From: Longispora fulva
Lineage (GTDB): Bacteria; Actinomycetota; Actinomycetes; Mycobacteriales; Micromonosporaceae
DNA: 64,000 nucleotides
Reading direction: 5' to 3'
Assembly: GCF_015751905.1 (NCBI RefSeq)
Contig: NZ_JADOUF010000001.1
Span: forward strand, 5,332,001-5,396,000
Below, piece after piece: positions 48,671 to 57,441 of the stretch. Within the stretch, counting starts at the first letter, position 1. Every line of letters begins with the position of its first letter. Made by a program: the position numbers and the translations under genes. The notes beneath the pieces are model-generated. The model was not told the DNA's origin. It saw only the letters and a list, made by a program, of their open reading frames with translations, and searched no databases.

Positions 48671-49600
48671 GTGTCCCTGATTCACGCGCGCGACCTCGTC
48701 AAACGATTCGGTGACTTCACCGCCGTCAACGGCATCGACGTCGACGTCGCCCCCGGTGAGGCGTTCGGATTCCTCGGGCCGAACGGCGCTGGCAAGTCCT
48801 CCACCATGAAGATGATCGGCTGCGTCTCCCGGCCCACGTCCGGCGAGCTGCGGATCCTCGGCCTGGACCCGGTGGCCGACGCCAGCGCGATCAAGGCCCG
48901 GATCGGCGTCGTCCCGCAGACCGACAACCTCGACCAGGAGCTGACCGTCCGGGAGAACCTGACGGTCTACGCGCGGTTCTTCGGAATCTCCCGGTCCGTG
49001 GCCCGCGAGCGCGCGGCGGAGCTGCTCGACTTCGTCCAGCTCACCGAGCGGGCCGACGACCGGGTCGAGCCGCTGTCCGGGGGCATGAAGCGCCGGCTGA
49101 CCATCGCCAGGGCGCTGATCAACGAGCCGGAGCTGGTCCTGCTCGACGAGCCGACCACCGGGCTGGACCCGCAGGCCCGGCACCTCGTCTGGGAGCGGCT
49201 GTTCCGGCTCAAGCAGCGCGGCGTCACCCTCGTGCTGACCACGCACTACATGGACGAGGCCGAGCAGCTCTGCGACCGGCTCGTCGTGATGGACGGCGGG
49301 CGGATCGTCGCCGAGGGCTCGCCCCGCGAGCTGATCGAGCGGCACTCGACCCGGGAGGTGCTGGAGCTGCGGTTCGCCCTCACCGAGATGGACGAGCTGG
49401 GCGCGTTCGCCGAGAAGCTCGACGGGATCGCCGACCGGATCGAGATCCTGCCCGACCGGCTGCTGCTCTACACCGCCGACGGCGACGCGGCGACGGCCGA
49501 GGTGCACGCCAGGGGCGTCACACCGGCCTCCGTACTGGCCAGGCGCGCGACCCTGGAGGACGTGTTCCTGCACATCACCGGCCGGACGCTGGTCGACTGA
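48671..49600 (+). CDS. ABC-2 exporter ATPase (DrrA/CcmA-like)
   Basis: 309 residues: Walker A GPNGAGKSSTMKM, Q-loop VVPQTDNLDQELTVRENL, signature LSGGMKRRLTIARAL, Walker B LVLLDEPTTGLDPQ and H-loop TTHYMDEAEQ. The C-terminal extension (~220-309) is typical of NodI/DrrA drug and polysaccharide exporters. GTG at 48671. Its TGA overlaps the next ATG (TGATG). Confidence 0.94.
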   Translation: MSLIHARDLVKRFGDFTAVNGIDVDVAPGEAFGFLGPNGAGKSSTMKMIGCVSRPTSGELRILGLDPVADASAIKARIGVVPQTDNLDQELTVRENLTVYARFFGISRSVARERAAELLDFVQLTERADDRVEPLSGGMKRRLTIARALINEPELVLLDEPTTGLDPQARHLVWERLFRLKQRGVTLVLTTHYMDEAEQLCDRLVVMDGGRIVAEGSPRELIERHSTREVLELRFALTEMDELGAFAEKLDGIADRIEILPDRLLLYTADGDAATAEVHARGVTPASVLARRATLEDVFLHITGRTLVD

Positions 49601-50361
49601 TGGCCGGCACCCTAGCTGTCTACGAGTTCTTCGCCGTCGGGTACCGGCGGCTGTGGCGGGCCAGCATCTTCGGCCAGTTCATCTCCCCGCTGCTGTTCGT
49701 GGTGGGCATCGGGATGGGCGTCGGCACGTTCGTGAACCGGGCCGGCGTGCTCGGCGTCGACTACGTGAGCTACCTGGTGCCCGGCATGCTGGTCTCCGTC
49801 GCGCTCCAGCTCGCGGTCGGCGAGTCCACGTTCCCGGTATTCGGCCACTTCCACTGGAACCGCTACTACTACGCGATGCAGGCCACCCCGGTCGCCGAGC
49901 GCGACATGGTCGCCGGCCAGCTCGCGTTCCTCGTCACCCGGGTGCTGCTGGCCGGGTCGGTGTTCCTGGGCGTGACGGCGGCGTTCGGCAAGGTGCACAC
50001 CTGGTGGGTGATCGGCTGCCTCGGCGTCGCGGTGCTGATCGGGCTGGCCGGCGGCTCGGCCACGATGGCGTACACGGCGTGGATCACGTCCGAGAGTTCG
50101 TTCGCCGTGCTGTTCCGGTTCGTGCTCACCCCGCTGACCCTGTTCTCCGGGGTGTTCTTCCCCGTGGCCCAGCTGCCGGTCTGGCTGCGCCCGGCCGCCT
50201 ACGTCTCCCCGCTGTGGCACGCCGTCGAGCTGAGCCGGCAGTTCGCGTTCGCCCGGTTCCACCTGTGGCCGGCGCTCGGCCACACCGGCTACCTGCTCGT
50301 CTGGGTCGCGGTCGGGTTCGCGCTGACCCGCCGCGCCTTCGCCCGCCGGCTCTCGTCGTGA
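49600..50361 (+). CDS. ABC-2 exporter permease 1 (NodJ-like)
   Basis: 253 residues with six predicted transmembrane segments; the NodJ-type region VLTPLTLFSGVFFPVAQLPVWLR and the amphipathic N-terminus YEFFAVGYRRLWRASIFGQF are present. Partner of the ATPase upstream and of permease 2, 7 bp downstream; the two permeases probably heterodimerise. Confidence 0.92.
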   Translation: MAGTLAVYEFFAVGYRRLWRASIFGQFISPLLFVVGIGMGVGTFVNRAGVLGVDYVSYLVPGMLVSVALQLAVGESTFPVFGHFHWNRYYYAMQATPVAERDMVAGQLAFLVTRVLLAGSVFLGVTAAFGKVHTWWVIGCLGVAVLIGLAGGSATMAYTAWITSESSFAVLFRFVLTPLTLFSGVFFPVAQLPVWLRPAAYVSPLWHAVELSRQFAFARFHLWPALGHTGYLLVWVAVGFALTRRAFARRLSS

Positions 50362-50368
50362 GGACACC

Positions 50369-51151
50369 ATGAACACCCTGATGGCTTCCGCCCGCCGGTC
50401 GGGCGCTCTGATCGAGCGCAACATCGCGGTGTACAGGCGGATCCCGTGGACGATCCTGTCCGGCTTCCTGGAGCCGGTGTTCTACCTGTTCAGCCTGGGC
50501 ATCGGGGTCGGGGCGCTGGTGAAGGCGACGTTCGAGGTGGACGGCACCCCGATGTCGTACGCGCTGTTCGTCGCCCCCGCGATGATGGCCAACGCCGCGT
50601 TCGTCGGGGCGGTGACCGAGAGCGTGTTCAACTTCTTCGGCAAGATGAAGTTCGCCCGGCTCTACGACGCGGTGCTGGCCACCCCGGTGCAGCCGCTGGA
50701 GATCGCCGCCGGTGAGCTGACGTTCGCGCTGGCCAGGGGCGGGCTCTACTCGGCGGCGTTCCTCGCGCTGATGTCCACGATGGGCCTGGTCACCTCGTGG
50801 TGGGCGCTCGCGGCCCTGCCGGCGGCGCTCCTGGTCGGGATGGCGGCCGGCGGGCTGGGCCTGGCGGTGTCGACGTTCCTGCGGGGCTGGCAGGACTTCG
50901 ACTACGTCGGCGGCATGCTGGGCGTGCTGTTCCTGTTCTCCGGCACGTTCGCGCCGCTGGAGCTGTATCCGACGTGGGCGCAGTGGCTGATCCAGGCCAC
51001 CCCGCTCTACCACGGGGTGGAGCTGATCCGGGGGCTGACCACCGGGCACGTGCACCCGGGGCTGCTGGTGCACGTGGCGTACCTGCTGGCGCTCGGGGCC
51101 CTGGGGCTGTGGGTGGCGAGCCGGAGGATGACGAAACTCCTGCTCCGGTAG
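50369..51151 (+). CDS. ABC-2 exporter permease 2 (NodJ-like)
   Basis: 260 residues, six predicted transmembrane segments; MLGVLFLFSGTFAPLELYPTWAQWLIQATPLYHGVELIRGL is the matching C-terminal region of permease 1. Starts ATG 50369. Completes an exporter of drug, lipid or polysaccharide type; substrate unknown. Confidence 0.92.
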   Translation: MNTLMASARRSGALIERNIAVYRRIPWTILSGFLEPVFYLFSLGIGVGALVKATFEVDGTPMSYALFVAPAMMANAAFVGAVTESVFNFFGKMKFARLYDAVLATPVQPLEIAAGELTFALARGGLYSAAFLALMSTMGLVTSWWALAALPAALLVGMAAGGLGLAVSTFLRGWQDFDYVGGMLGVLFLFSGTFAPLELYPTWAQWLIQATPLYHGVELIRGLTTGHVHPGLLVHVAYLLALGALGLWVASRRMTKLLLR

Positions 51152-51176
51152 GTTTACCGCCCGTATTGTCGGGAAC

Positions 51177-53093
51177 ATGTCGCAGCAGAGGCGCAGTGTC
51201 GGGGTCATCATCGGCGCGCTGATGCTCGCCATGCTGCTCGCCGCGCTCGACCAGACCATCGTGTCCACGGCGCTGCCCACGATCGTCCGGGAGCTGGGCG
51301 GGCTGGAGCACCTGTCGTGGGTGGTCACGGCGTACATGCTCGGGTCGACCGTGGCGACGCCGCTGTGGGGGAAGCTCGGCGACCAGTACGGCCGGAAGAA
51401 CCTGTTCCTCGGGGCGATCGTCATTTTCCTGGCCGGCTCGGCGCTGTGCGGGCAGGCCGGCTCCCTCGGCGAGCTGATCGCGTTCCGCGCGGTGCAGGGC
51501 GTCGGCGGCGGCGGGCTGATGGCGCTGGCGGCGGCGATCGTCGGCGACGTGGTGCCGCCCCGGGAGCGCGGCCGCTACCAGGGCCTGTTCGGCGCGGTGT
51601 TCGGCGTGAGCAGCGTCGCCGGTCCGCTGCTCGGCGGACTGTTCGTCGACCACCTCAACTGGCGCTGGGTGTTCTACGTGAACCTGCCCCTCGGCGTCCT
51701 CGCCCTCGTCGCGGTCGCCGCCGCGCTGCACTCCACCGAGGTGAAGACCCAGCACAAGGTCGACTTCCTCGGGATCGGACTGCTCGCGGCGGCCGTGAGC
51801 TGCCTGGTGCTGCTGACCAGCTGGGGCGGGACCACGTACGCGTGGGGGTCCGTCGAGATCCTCGGGCTCGGGGTGGCAGCGGTGCTGCTCGGGATCGGCT
51901 GGTGGCTGTCCGCGCGCCGGGCCGCCGAGCCGGTGCTCCCGCTGCACCTGTTCCGGATGCGGGTCTTCACCCTCGGCGCGGCGATCAGCTTCGTGATCGG
52001 CTTCGCGATGTTCGGGGCGCTGACGTTCCTGCCGCTGTTCCTGCAGGTGGTGCACGGGGTGAGTGCGACGATGTCCGGCGTGTACCTGCTGCCGATGGTC
52101 GGCGGCATGCTGCTGACCTCGATCACCAGCGGCCAGCTGATCAGCCGGACGGGGCACTACCGGATCTATCCCATCGTCGGCACCGTGGTCACGGCCGGCG
52201 GACTGTTCCTGCTGTCCCGGATGGACGAGCACACCTCGGCACCCGTCTACAGCGGCTACTTCTTCATCCTCGGCGCCGGCCTCGGCCTCGTGATGCAGGT
52301 GCTGGTCATCGCCGTGCAGAACTCCGTCGGCTACCGCGACCTGGGCGTCGCCACCTCCGGGGTGACGTTCTTCCGCTCGATCGGCGGCTCGTTCGGGGTG
52401 TCGGTGTTCGGCACGATCTTCTCCAACCGGCTGAAGGCCACGCTGGGCACCGCCCGGCCGGGCACGCCGGAGTACCTGCACGCCTACTCGGCCTCGTTGC
52501 AGACCGTCTTCGCGATCGCCACGCCCATCGCGCTGCTGGCCTTCGTCTTCGCGCTCCTGCTCCGCGAGGAACCCCTGCGCGACGGCCTCACGAACTCCGA
52601 CCTGGGCGAGTCGCTGGGCGGCGCGCCCACCCAGCGCACCAGCCTCGCCGAGATCGAGAAGGCGCTCTCCCAGCGGGCCGACACGGAACTCCGACACGGG
52701 TACTACCGCTGGCTCGCCGCCGAGTCCGGCCTGGCGATCAGCCCCGCCGGGTGCTGGATCGTGGCCCGGTTGTCCCAGCTCGGGCCCACCCCGGCGGCGG
52801 AGCTGGCCGACCTGGCGGGGACAACGGTCGAGAAGGGCCGGCCGTACACCGACGACCTGGTCGAGGCCGGGCTGCTCCGGCGGGCGAACGGGACGCTGGA
52901 GCTGACCATGCCCGGCGAGCAGGCCGCAGAGCGGTTGTTCGCGCTGCGCCGGGCCGGGTTGGTCCGGCTGCTCGGGGACTGGACGCCGGACACCGAGCCG
53001 GACCTGGACGCGTTGCTGGACCGGATGAGCCGGGCGCTGCTGGGGGCGGACGCTGACCGGGGGTCGGTGCGGGTCGGAGGTCGGGCGGCCTGA
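51177..53093 (+). CDS. DHA2 MFS efflux pump fused to a winged-helix-like domain
   Basis: 638 residues. The first ~465 form a 14-helix DHA2 transporter (LDQTIVSTALPTIVRELGG, GKLGDQYGRKNLF, GPLLGGLFVDHLNWRWVFYVN). A cytoplasmic C-terminal domain (~490-630) has the MarR/winged-helix pattern: AISPAGCWIVARLSQLGPT, AELADLAGTTVEKGRPYTDDL, VEAGLLRRANGTLELT. The unit may sense the drug or control the pump or its own gene (inference). ATG at 51177, 25 bp after the ABC-2 permease, probably one operon. Confidence 0.9.
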   Translation: MSQQRRSVGVIIGALMLAMLLAALDQTIVSTALPTIVRELGGLEHLSWVVTAYMLGSTVATPLWGKLGDQYGRKNLFLGAIVIFLAGSALCGQAGSLGELIAFRAVQGVGGGGLMALAAAIVGDVVPPRERGRYQGLFGAVFGVSSVAGPLLGGLFVDHLNWRWVFYVNLPLGVLALVAVAAALHSTEVKTQHKVDFLGIGLLAAAVSCLVLLTSWGGTTYAWGSVEILGLGVAAVLLGIGWWLSARRAAEPVLPLHLFRMRVFTLGAAISFVIGFAMFGALTFLPLFLQVVHGVSATMSGVYLLPMVGGMLLTSITSGQLISRTGHYRIYPIVGTVVTAGGLFLLSRMDEHTSAPVYSGYFFILGAGLGLVMQVLVIAVQNSVGYRDLGVATSGVTFFRSIGGSFGVSVFGTIFSNRLKATLGTARPGTPEYLHAYSASLQTVFAIATPIALLAFVFALLLREEPLRDGLTNSDLGESLGGAPTQRTSLAEIEKALSQRADTELRHGYYRWLAAESGLAISPAGCWIVARLSQLGPTPAAELADLAGTTVEKGRPYTDDLVEAGLLRRANGTLELTMPGEQAAERLFALRRAGLVRLLGDWTPDTEPDLDALLDRMSRALLGADADRGSVRVGGRAA

Positions 53094-53180
53094 ACCGGCG
53101 AGGGTGCGACGTCCGGCCGCGCCGGGGGCCCCGGGGCGGGCGGGCTCGGGCCGGCGCGCCGACGAGGCTCGGGCCGGGGC

Positions 53181-54005
53181 CTACAGCGGCACGAGGGTGA
53201 ACCGGTTCTTCAGCGTCGGAATCAACCGACGGTACGCCTCGATCGTGTCCGGCTTCCCGTTGTCGTGGGACAACACGATCGACCCCGGCCGCGTCGACGA
53301 GTTCACCGCACCCACCACGTGCTCGATCATCGGCCCGCCCGTGCCGTACTTGGCGCTCTCCCAGTCCCGGGGGTCCACGTCCCAGTACGCCGAGCGCATG
53401 CCCATCTGCCGGGCCATCGCGACCAGCCCCGGGGTGAAGTTGCCGCCGGGCGCCCGGAACAGCGTGATCGGCACGCCGGGCGCGGCATTGTGGATGGCGT
53501 CGTTGGTGCGCTGCAGGTCGGCACGGATGTACCCGTCGTCGTGCTTGGCGAGGTCGAGCAGGTGCTGCCAGGAGTGGTTGCACAGGCTGTGCCCCTCGGC
53601 GGCGATCCTGCGGACCAGCTCGGGGTGGTCGCGGGCCCGGAAGCCGACCAGGCAGAACGTGGCCTTGACCCCGTTCTGCTTGAGGATGTCGAGGATCCGC
53701 GGTGTGTTCACCGGGTCGGGGCCGTCGTCGAAAGTGAGCGCCACGGCGCTGGTACCCGTGAAGCGCATCGCACCGCTGGGGCCGTCGGCCACGGGCGGGG
53801 CCGGGGCCTGCGCCGACGGGGACGCCGAGGGCGACGGCGACGGCGAGGGGGTCGGCGACGGGGTGGGGCTCGGGGCGAGCGTCGGCGTCATCGGGCCCGC
53901 CGGTTGCCAGAGCGCCTCGCGGCGGGAACGGCCCGCGACTCCGCCGGCCCAGGCCCCGCCGAGCACGACAACGATGGCGAGCGCAGCCACGAGAGTACGG
54001 CGCAA
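53181..54005 (-). CDS. Secreted/anchored polysaccharide deacetylase
   Basis: 274 residues from the TTG at 54005 (GGAG 6 bp upstream). A signal anchor (LVAALAIVVVLGGAWAGGVA) is followed by a long Ser/Pro/Thr/Ala low-complexity linker and a NodB deacetylase domain: TFDDGPDPVNTP (catalytic Asp pair), NHSWQHLLD (metal His pair), RAPGGNFTPG. Likely trims N-acetyl groups from peptidoglycan or another cell-wall glycan outside the cell. The family motif 1-3 set is intact. Confidence 0.9.
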   Translation of the reverse strand: MRRTLVAALAIVVVLGGAWAGGVAGRSRREALWQPAGPMTPTLAPSPTPSPTPSPSPSPSASPSAQAPAPPVADGPSGAMRFTGTSAVALTFDDGPDPVNTPRILDILKQNGVKATFCLVGFRARDHPELVRRIAAEGHSLCNHSWQHLLDLAKHDDGYIRADLQRTNDAIHNAAPGVPITLFRAPGGNFTPGLVAMARQMGMRSAYWDVDPRDWESAKYGTGGPMIEHVVGAVNSSTRPGSIVLSHDNGKPDTIEAYRRLIPTLKNRFTLVPL

Positions 54006-54043
54006 TGCGAGCTCCGGAGGGTCGAACGGGACGTCCGGCCAGG

Positions 54044-54409
54044 TTACGCCAGGTTGTCCGCCAACACAGCCCTCTGGGTCGGCAACGCCTCCGTGTACCG
54101 CTGGGCGCCGGTGTCCGTGAGCTTCACGTAGACACCCCGGCGGTCGGTCGCGCAGATCTCGCGGGTGACGAGGAAGTCCCGTTCGAGTCGGGCGACGACC
54201 CGGGACAGCGCGCTCTGGCTCAGGTGCACGCTGGCGGCGAGCTCCTGGATCCGCATGCACTCCTCGTTCTGGTCCAGGCGTTCCAGCACCTCGAACTCGC
54301 TGACGCCGAGCTGGTGCTTCTCGTTCAGCTCACGGTCGAGGGCACAGGAGGTGGCGTGGTAGCGCTCCAGAAGGCCGCGCCAGGCGTTGACGAGCTCGGT
54401 GTCGGTCAC
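54044..54409 (-). CDS. MarR-family regulator
   Basis: 121 residues, winged helix with LGVSEFEVLERLDQ, VHLSQSALSRVVARLERDFLVTRE and ATDRRGVYVKLTDTG. GTG start at 54409. Divergent from a DHA2 pump, with a striking array of TGCA repeats between them that should be its operator. Probably represses the pump until ligand binds. Confidence 0.92.
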   Translation of the reverse strand: MTDTELVNAWRGLLERYHATSCALDRELNEKHQLGVSEFEVLERLDQNEECMRIQELAASVHLSQSALSRVVARLERDFLVTREICATDRRGVYVKLTDTGAQRYTEALPTQRAVLADNLA

Positions 54410-54440
54410 GGCCGGATCCTACCAGGACCCATACATAAAA

Positions 54441-54480
54441 TGTAAGTGCATTTTTTGCAGTTGCATTAATTGCATGTGCA
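54441..54480. promoter_or_regulatory. MarR operator array, three 10-bp elements at 15-bp spacing
   Basis: Three near-palindromic TG(T/C)A-N2-TGCA elements (54441-54450, 54456-54465, 54471-54480) with 5-bp spacers occupy the divergent promoter. The second and third pair symmetrically around TTAAT. The stretch is AT-rich. The MFS start is 16 bp after the array. Confidence 0.75.
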
Positions 54481-54495
54481 TGTAGATTGGTGATC

Positions 54496-55908
54496 ATGAC
54501 CTCCGCGGCAACCCTTGCCCCTCCAGCCCCAACAGTCACCTGGACCCCTCGCCTCTGGGGCGCGCTCGTCGTGCTCTGCGGCGCGCTCTTCCTCGACGGA
54601 CTCGACATCTCGATGGTCGGCGTCGCGCTCCCGTCGATCGCCGGCGAGCTGGGCCTGAACCCCTCGTCCCTGCAGTGGATCGTGAGCGGCTACATCCTCG
54701 GCTACGGCGGCCTGCTCCTGCTCGGCGGTCGCACCGCCGACCTGCTCGGCCGGCGCAGGGTGTTCCTGATCGCCCTCGCCGTCTTCGCCGCCGCCTCCCT
54801 GCTCGGCGGCCTGGTCAGCGACCCGACGCTGCTGATCGCGACCCGGTTCATCAAGGGCGTCGCCGCGGCGTTCACCGCCCCGGCGGGCCTGTCCATCATC
54901 ACGACCACGTTCCCGGAGGGCCCGGCCCGCAACAAGGCGCTGAGCATCTACGCCGGGTTCGGCGCCACCGGCTTCTCCTCGGGCCTGATCCTCGGCGGCC
55001 TGATGACCTCGGTCGGATGGCGGTGGACGTTCCTGCTGCCGGTCCCGATCGCGCTGGCCGTCCTCGCGTTCGGCGCCCGACTCATCCCCCGCGACCACGC
55101 GCCGGAGAACCGGGGCGGCTACGACATCGCCGGTGCCGTGACCAGCACCGCCGGCCTGCTGATCCTGGTGTACGCCGTCGTGCAGGCCCCCACGGTCGGC
55201 TGGCTCGCGGTGAGCACCCTCCTGGAGATCGCCCTGGCCGTCGCCCTGCTCGTCGCGTTCGTCGCCATCGAACTGCGGGCGGCGCACCCGCTCGTCCGGT
55301 TCGGCATCTTCCGCAACCGGTCGGTGGTCTCGGCGAACCTGGCCGCGATGTCGATGTTCGGCTCCTACGTGGGCTTCCAGTTCATCGGCACGATGTACAT
55401 GCAGTCGCTGCTCGGTTGGTCCCCGCTGAGCATGGCGCTGGCGTTCCTGCCCGCCGGCCTGATGGTGGCCGTCGGCGCGCCGCGCGCCGGGTTCCTGGTC
55501 AACCGGTTCGGCGCCGGAAAGGTCGTCGCCGCCGGATTCGTGTTCTTCGTGGTCGGCTACGCGCTGTTCCTGCGGATCGGGGCCGAGCCGCACTACGTCT
55601 CCGAGGTGCTGCCGAGCATCATCTGCCTCGGATTCGGCTTCGCGCTGGCGTTCCCGACCCTCAACATCCAGGCCACCACCGGGGTCGAGGACTCCGAGCA
55701 GGGCCTGGCCTCCGGGCTGGTGCAGACGTCGATGCAGGTCGGCGGCGCGATCGTGATCGCTGCGGTGACGGCCGTGATCGCCTCGGCCGGCAAGGTCAGC
55801 ACGCCCCGGGAGGTGCTGGACAGCTACTACCCGGCGCTGACCGTGGTCACGGCGGTGGCCATCGCGGGGTTGGCCTTCACCATGCTGGGCATCCGCAAAA
55901 ACCGTTAA
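54496..55908 (+). CDS. DHA2-family MFS efflux transporter (MarR-controlled)
   Basis: 470 residues, 14 predicted helices; FLDGLDISMVGVALPSIAGELGL, GGRTADLLGRRRVFLI and GLILGGLMTSVGWRWTFLLPVP. Uses the proton gradient to export toxic compounds. ATG at 54496 lies just behind the MarR operator array, so the mRNA leader is very short or absent. A dispersed repeat follows 10 bp after the stop. Confidence 0.93.
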   Translation: MTSAATLAPPAPTVTWTPRLWGALVVLCGALFLDGLDISMVGVALPSIAGELGLNPSSLQWIVSGYILGYGGLLLLGGRTADLLGRRRVFLIALAVFAAASLLGGLVSDPTLLIATRFIKGVAAAFTAPAGLSIITTTFPEGPARNKALSIYAGFGATGFSSGLILGGLMTSVGWRWTFLLPVPIALAVLAFGARLIPRDHAPENRGGYDIAGAVTSTAGLLILVYAVVQAPTVGWLAVSTLLEIALAVALLVAFVAIELRAAHPLVRFGIFRNRSVVSANLAAMSMFGSYVGFQFIGTMYMQSLLGWSPLSMALAFLPAGLMVAVGAPRAGFLVNRFGAGKVVAAGFVFFVVGYALFLRIGAEPHYVSEVLPSIICLGFGFALAFPTLNIQATTGVEDSEQGLASGLVQTSMQVGGAIVIAAVTAVIASAGKVSTPREVLDSYYPALTVVTAVAIAGLAFTMLGIRKNR

Positions 55909-55918
55909 ACCTCTATCC

Positions 55919-55975
55919 GGTTACGGCGACACCTCCCCCGGCACGCGCCGGTCTCCGGGGCACTCCCGGAGCCGG
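55919..55975 (+). repeat. Dispersed stop-proximal hairpin repeat, copy 4
   Basis: Starts 10 bp after the MFS stop with GGTTACGGCGACACCTCC; the stem CCCCGG (55936-55941) / CCGGGG (55955-55960) and then CACTCCCGGAGCCGG follow. Its end abuts the stop of the converging MocR gene. Confidence 0.72.
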
Positions 55976-55979
55976 TTTC

Positions 55980-57383
55980 TCAGAAGCACTCCCGGAGCCG
56001 GCGCAGCCCCTCCTCCACCCGCGACACCGCGCCCCAGCCGATCACCAGACCGTGCTGGGGCGCGTCGCCGCAGTAGTTCGCCAGGGACTCCACGGCCACC
56101 CCGACGGCGGCGGCCCTGGCCATGATCTCCCCGGCCTCCGGCCCCGACCGGGCGCACAGGTGCAGCCCGGCCGCCGACGGCACCAGCTCGAACCGGTCGG
56201 CCACGGCAGCGATGATCCGCTCCCGGCGTTGGCCGTACTCCCGGCTCGCCCGTCGGATGTGCCGGGCGAGCGAGCCGTCCTCGATGAACCGGGCCATCGC
56301 CCCCTGGGCGTACAGGTCACCGTGCCAGTCCGTGAGCTGCTTGGCGGTGCGCAGCGCGTCGTGCAGCGAGGCGGGGGCGATCAGGAACCCGAGCCGCAGC
56401 GCCGGGAGCATCGTCTTGGAGAACGAGCCCACGTAGATCACCCGGCCGGCGCTGTCCAGGCTCTGCAACGGTTCGAGGGGCCGGTCGGAGTACCGGAACT
56501 CGCTGTCGTAGTCGTCCTCCACGATCACGGTGCGGTGCAGCTCCGCCCAGCCGAGCAGCGCCGCCCGCCGGCCGGGTGACATGGGCGTGCCCAGCGGGAA
56601 CTGGTGCGACGGGGTGACGTAGACCAGCCGCGCCTCGGGCGGGATCGCGTCGACGACCAGTCCCTCGGCGTCCACTGGCACGCCCACCACCCGGGCGCCG
56701 AGGGACCCGAACAGCCGGCGGGCCGGCGGGTAGCCCGGCTCCTCGACCGCGACGCAGCCGCCCGGTTCGAGCAGTACCCGGCCCACCAGGTCCAGGGCCT
56801 GCTGCGCGCCCTGGGTGACGAGGACGTCGTCGGCGCCGGCCCGCACCGAGCGGGACACCCCGACGTGCCGGGCGATCGCCGCGCGCAGACCGGGGTGGCC
56901 GGCGGGGTCGGCATAGGCGGCCGGGGGGACGGTACGCAGCTCGGCGGAGACGAGCCGCCGCCACTCCCCGGCCGGGAACAGCCCCCGGTCGGGCATGCCG
57001 ACCCGGAAGTCGAACTCCGGCGGCGGCCCGGGCGGCGCCGGGACCGGGATCGTCGACCACAGCCGGCGGGGGCGCAGGCTGCGGCCGGGCGGCGCGTGCC
57101 GGGACGCCCGGCGGGCGGCGACCCGGGTCACCGACTCGTCGGCGACGAAGGTGCCCGCGCCCACCCGGCCGACGAGGAAGCCCTCGGCTGTGAGCTGGTC
57201 GTACGCCGCGGCGACCGTGTTGCGGGACACCTCCAGGCTCGCGGCCAGCTCCCGGGTCGGGGGCAGCCGCTCGCCGGTCCGCAGCCGGCCGTCGAGGATC
57301 GCGTCGAGGAGCTGGCGGTAGATCCGGGCGGTCAGGTCGCCGCGCCCGGCCAGGGTCACGTGGAAGTCCACCGATTGGCCCAC
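55980..57383 (-). CDS. MocR/PdxR-family regulator (GntR HTH + aminotransferase domain)
   Basis: 467 residues. The GntR winged helix (~15-80: YRQLLDAILDGRLRTGERLPPTRELAASL) joins an aspartate-aminotransferase-like domain. The PLP lysine is in VGSFSKTMLPALRLGF and other PLP residues in VTQGAQQALDLVG and IVEDDYDSEF. MocR proteins often control a divergent gene; here that is the Rv2466c-like oxidoreductase. Paired ATTGG/CCAAT boxes lie between them. Effector may be PLP or an amino compound. Confidence 0.92.
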   Translation of the reverse strand: MGQSVDFHVTLAGRGDLTARIYRQLLDAILDGRLRTGERLPPTRELAASLEVSRNTVAAAYDQLTAEGFLVGRVGAGTFVADESVTRVAARRASRHAPPGRSLRPRRLWSTIPVPAPPGPPPEFDFRVGMPDRGLFPAGEWRRLVSAELRTVPPAAYADPAGHPGLRAAIARHVGVSRSVRAGADDVLVTQGAQQALDLVGRVLLEPGGCVAVEEPGYPPARRLFGSLGARVVGVPVDAEGLVVDAIPPEARLVYVTPSHQFPLGTPMSPGRRAALLGWAELHRTVIVEDDYDSEFRYSDRPLEPLQSLDSAGRVIYVGSFSKTMLPALRLGFLIAPASLHDALRTAKQLTDWHGDLYAQGAMARFIEDGSLARHIRRASREYGQRRERIIAAVADRFELVPSAAGLHLCARSGPEAGEIMARAAAVGVAVESLANYCGDAPQHGLVIGWGAVSRVEEGLRRLRECF

Positions 57384-57420
57384 CCGTACTCGTCAAAATT
57401 GGATCTTCTACCTGGCCAAT
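57374..57420. promoter_or_regulatory. Candidate MocR boxes in the divergent promoter
   Basis: GATTGG at 57373-57378 and AATTGG at 57397-57402 (direct) plus CCAAT at 57416-57420 (inverted, 13 bp from the second) sit in the 50-bp promoter region. The spacing fits MocR dimers, which often bind one direct and one inverted half-site. The first box overlaps the MocR start codons. Confidence 0.5.
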
Positions 57421-57441
57421 CTACTCCCTAGAGTGAACGCC

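Noticed and set aside
53797-53885. Tandem repeat tract
   Set aside because: Low-complexity Ser/Pro codons of the deacetylase linker, not a separate element.
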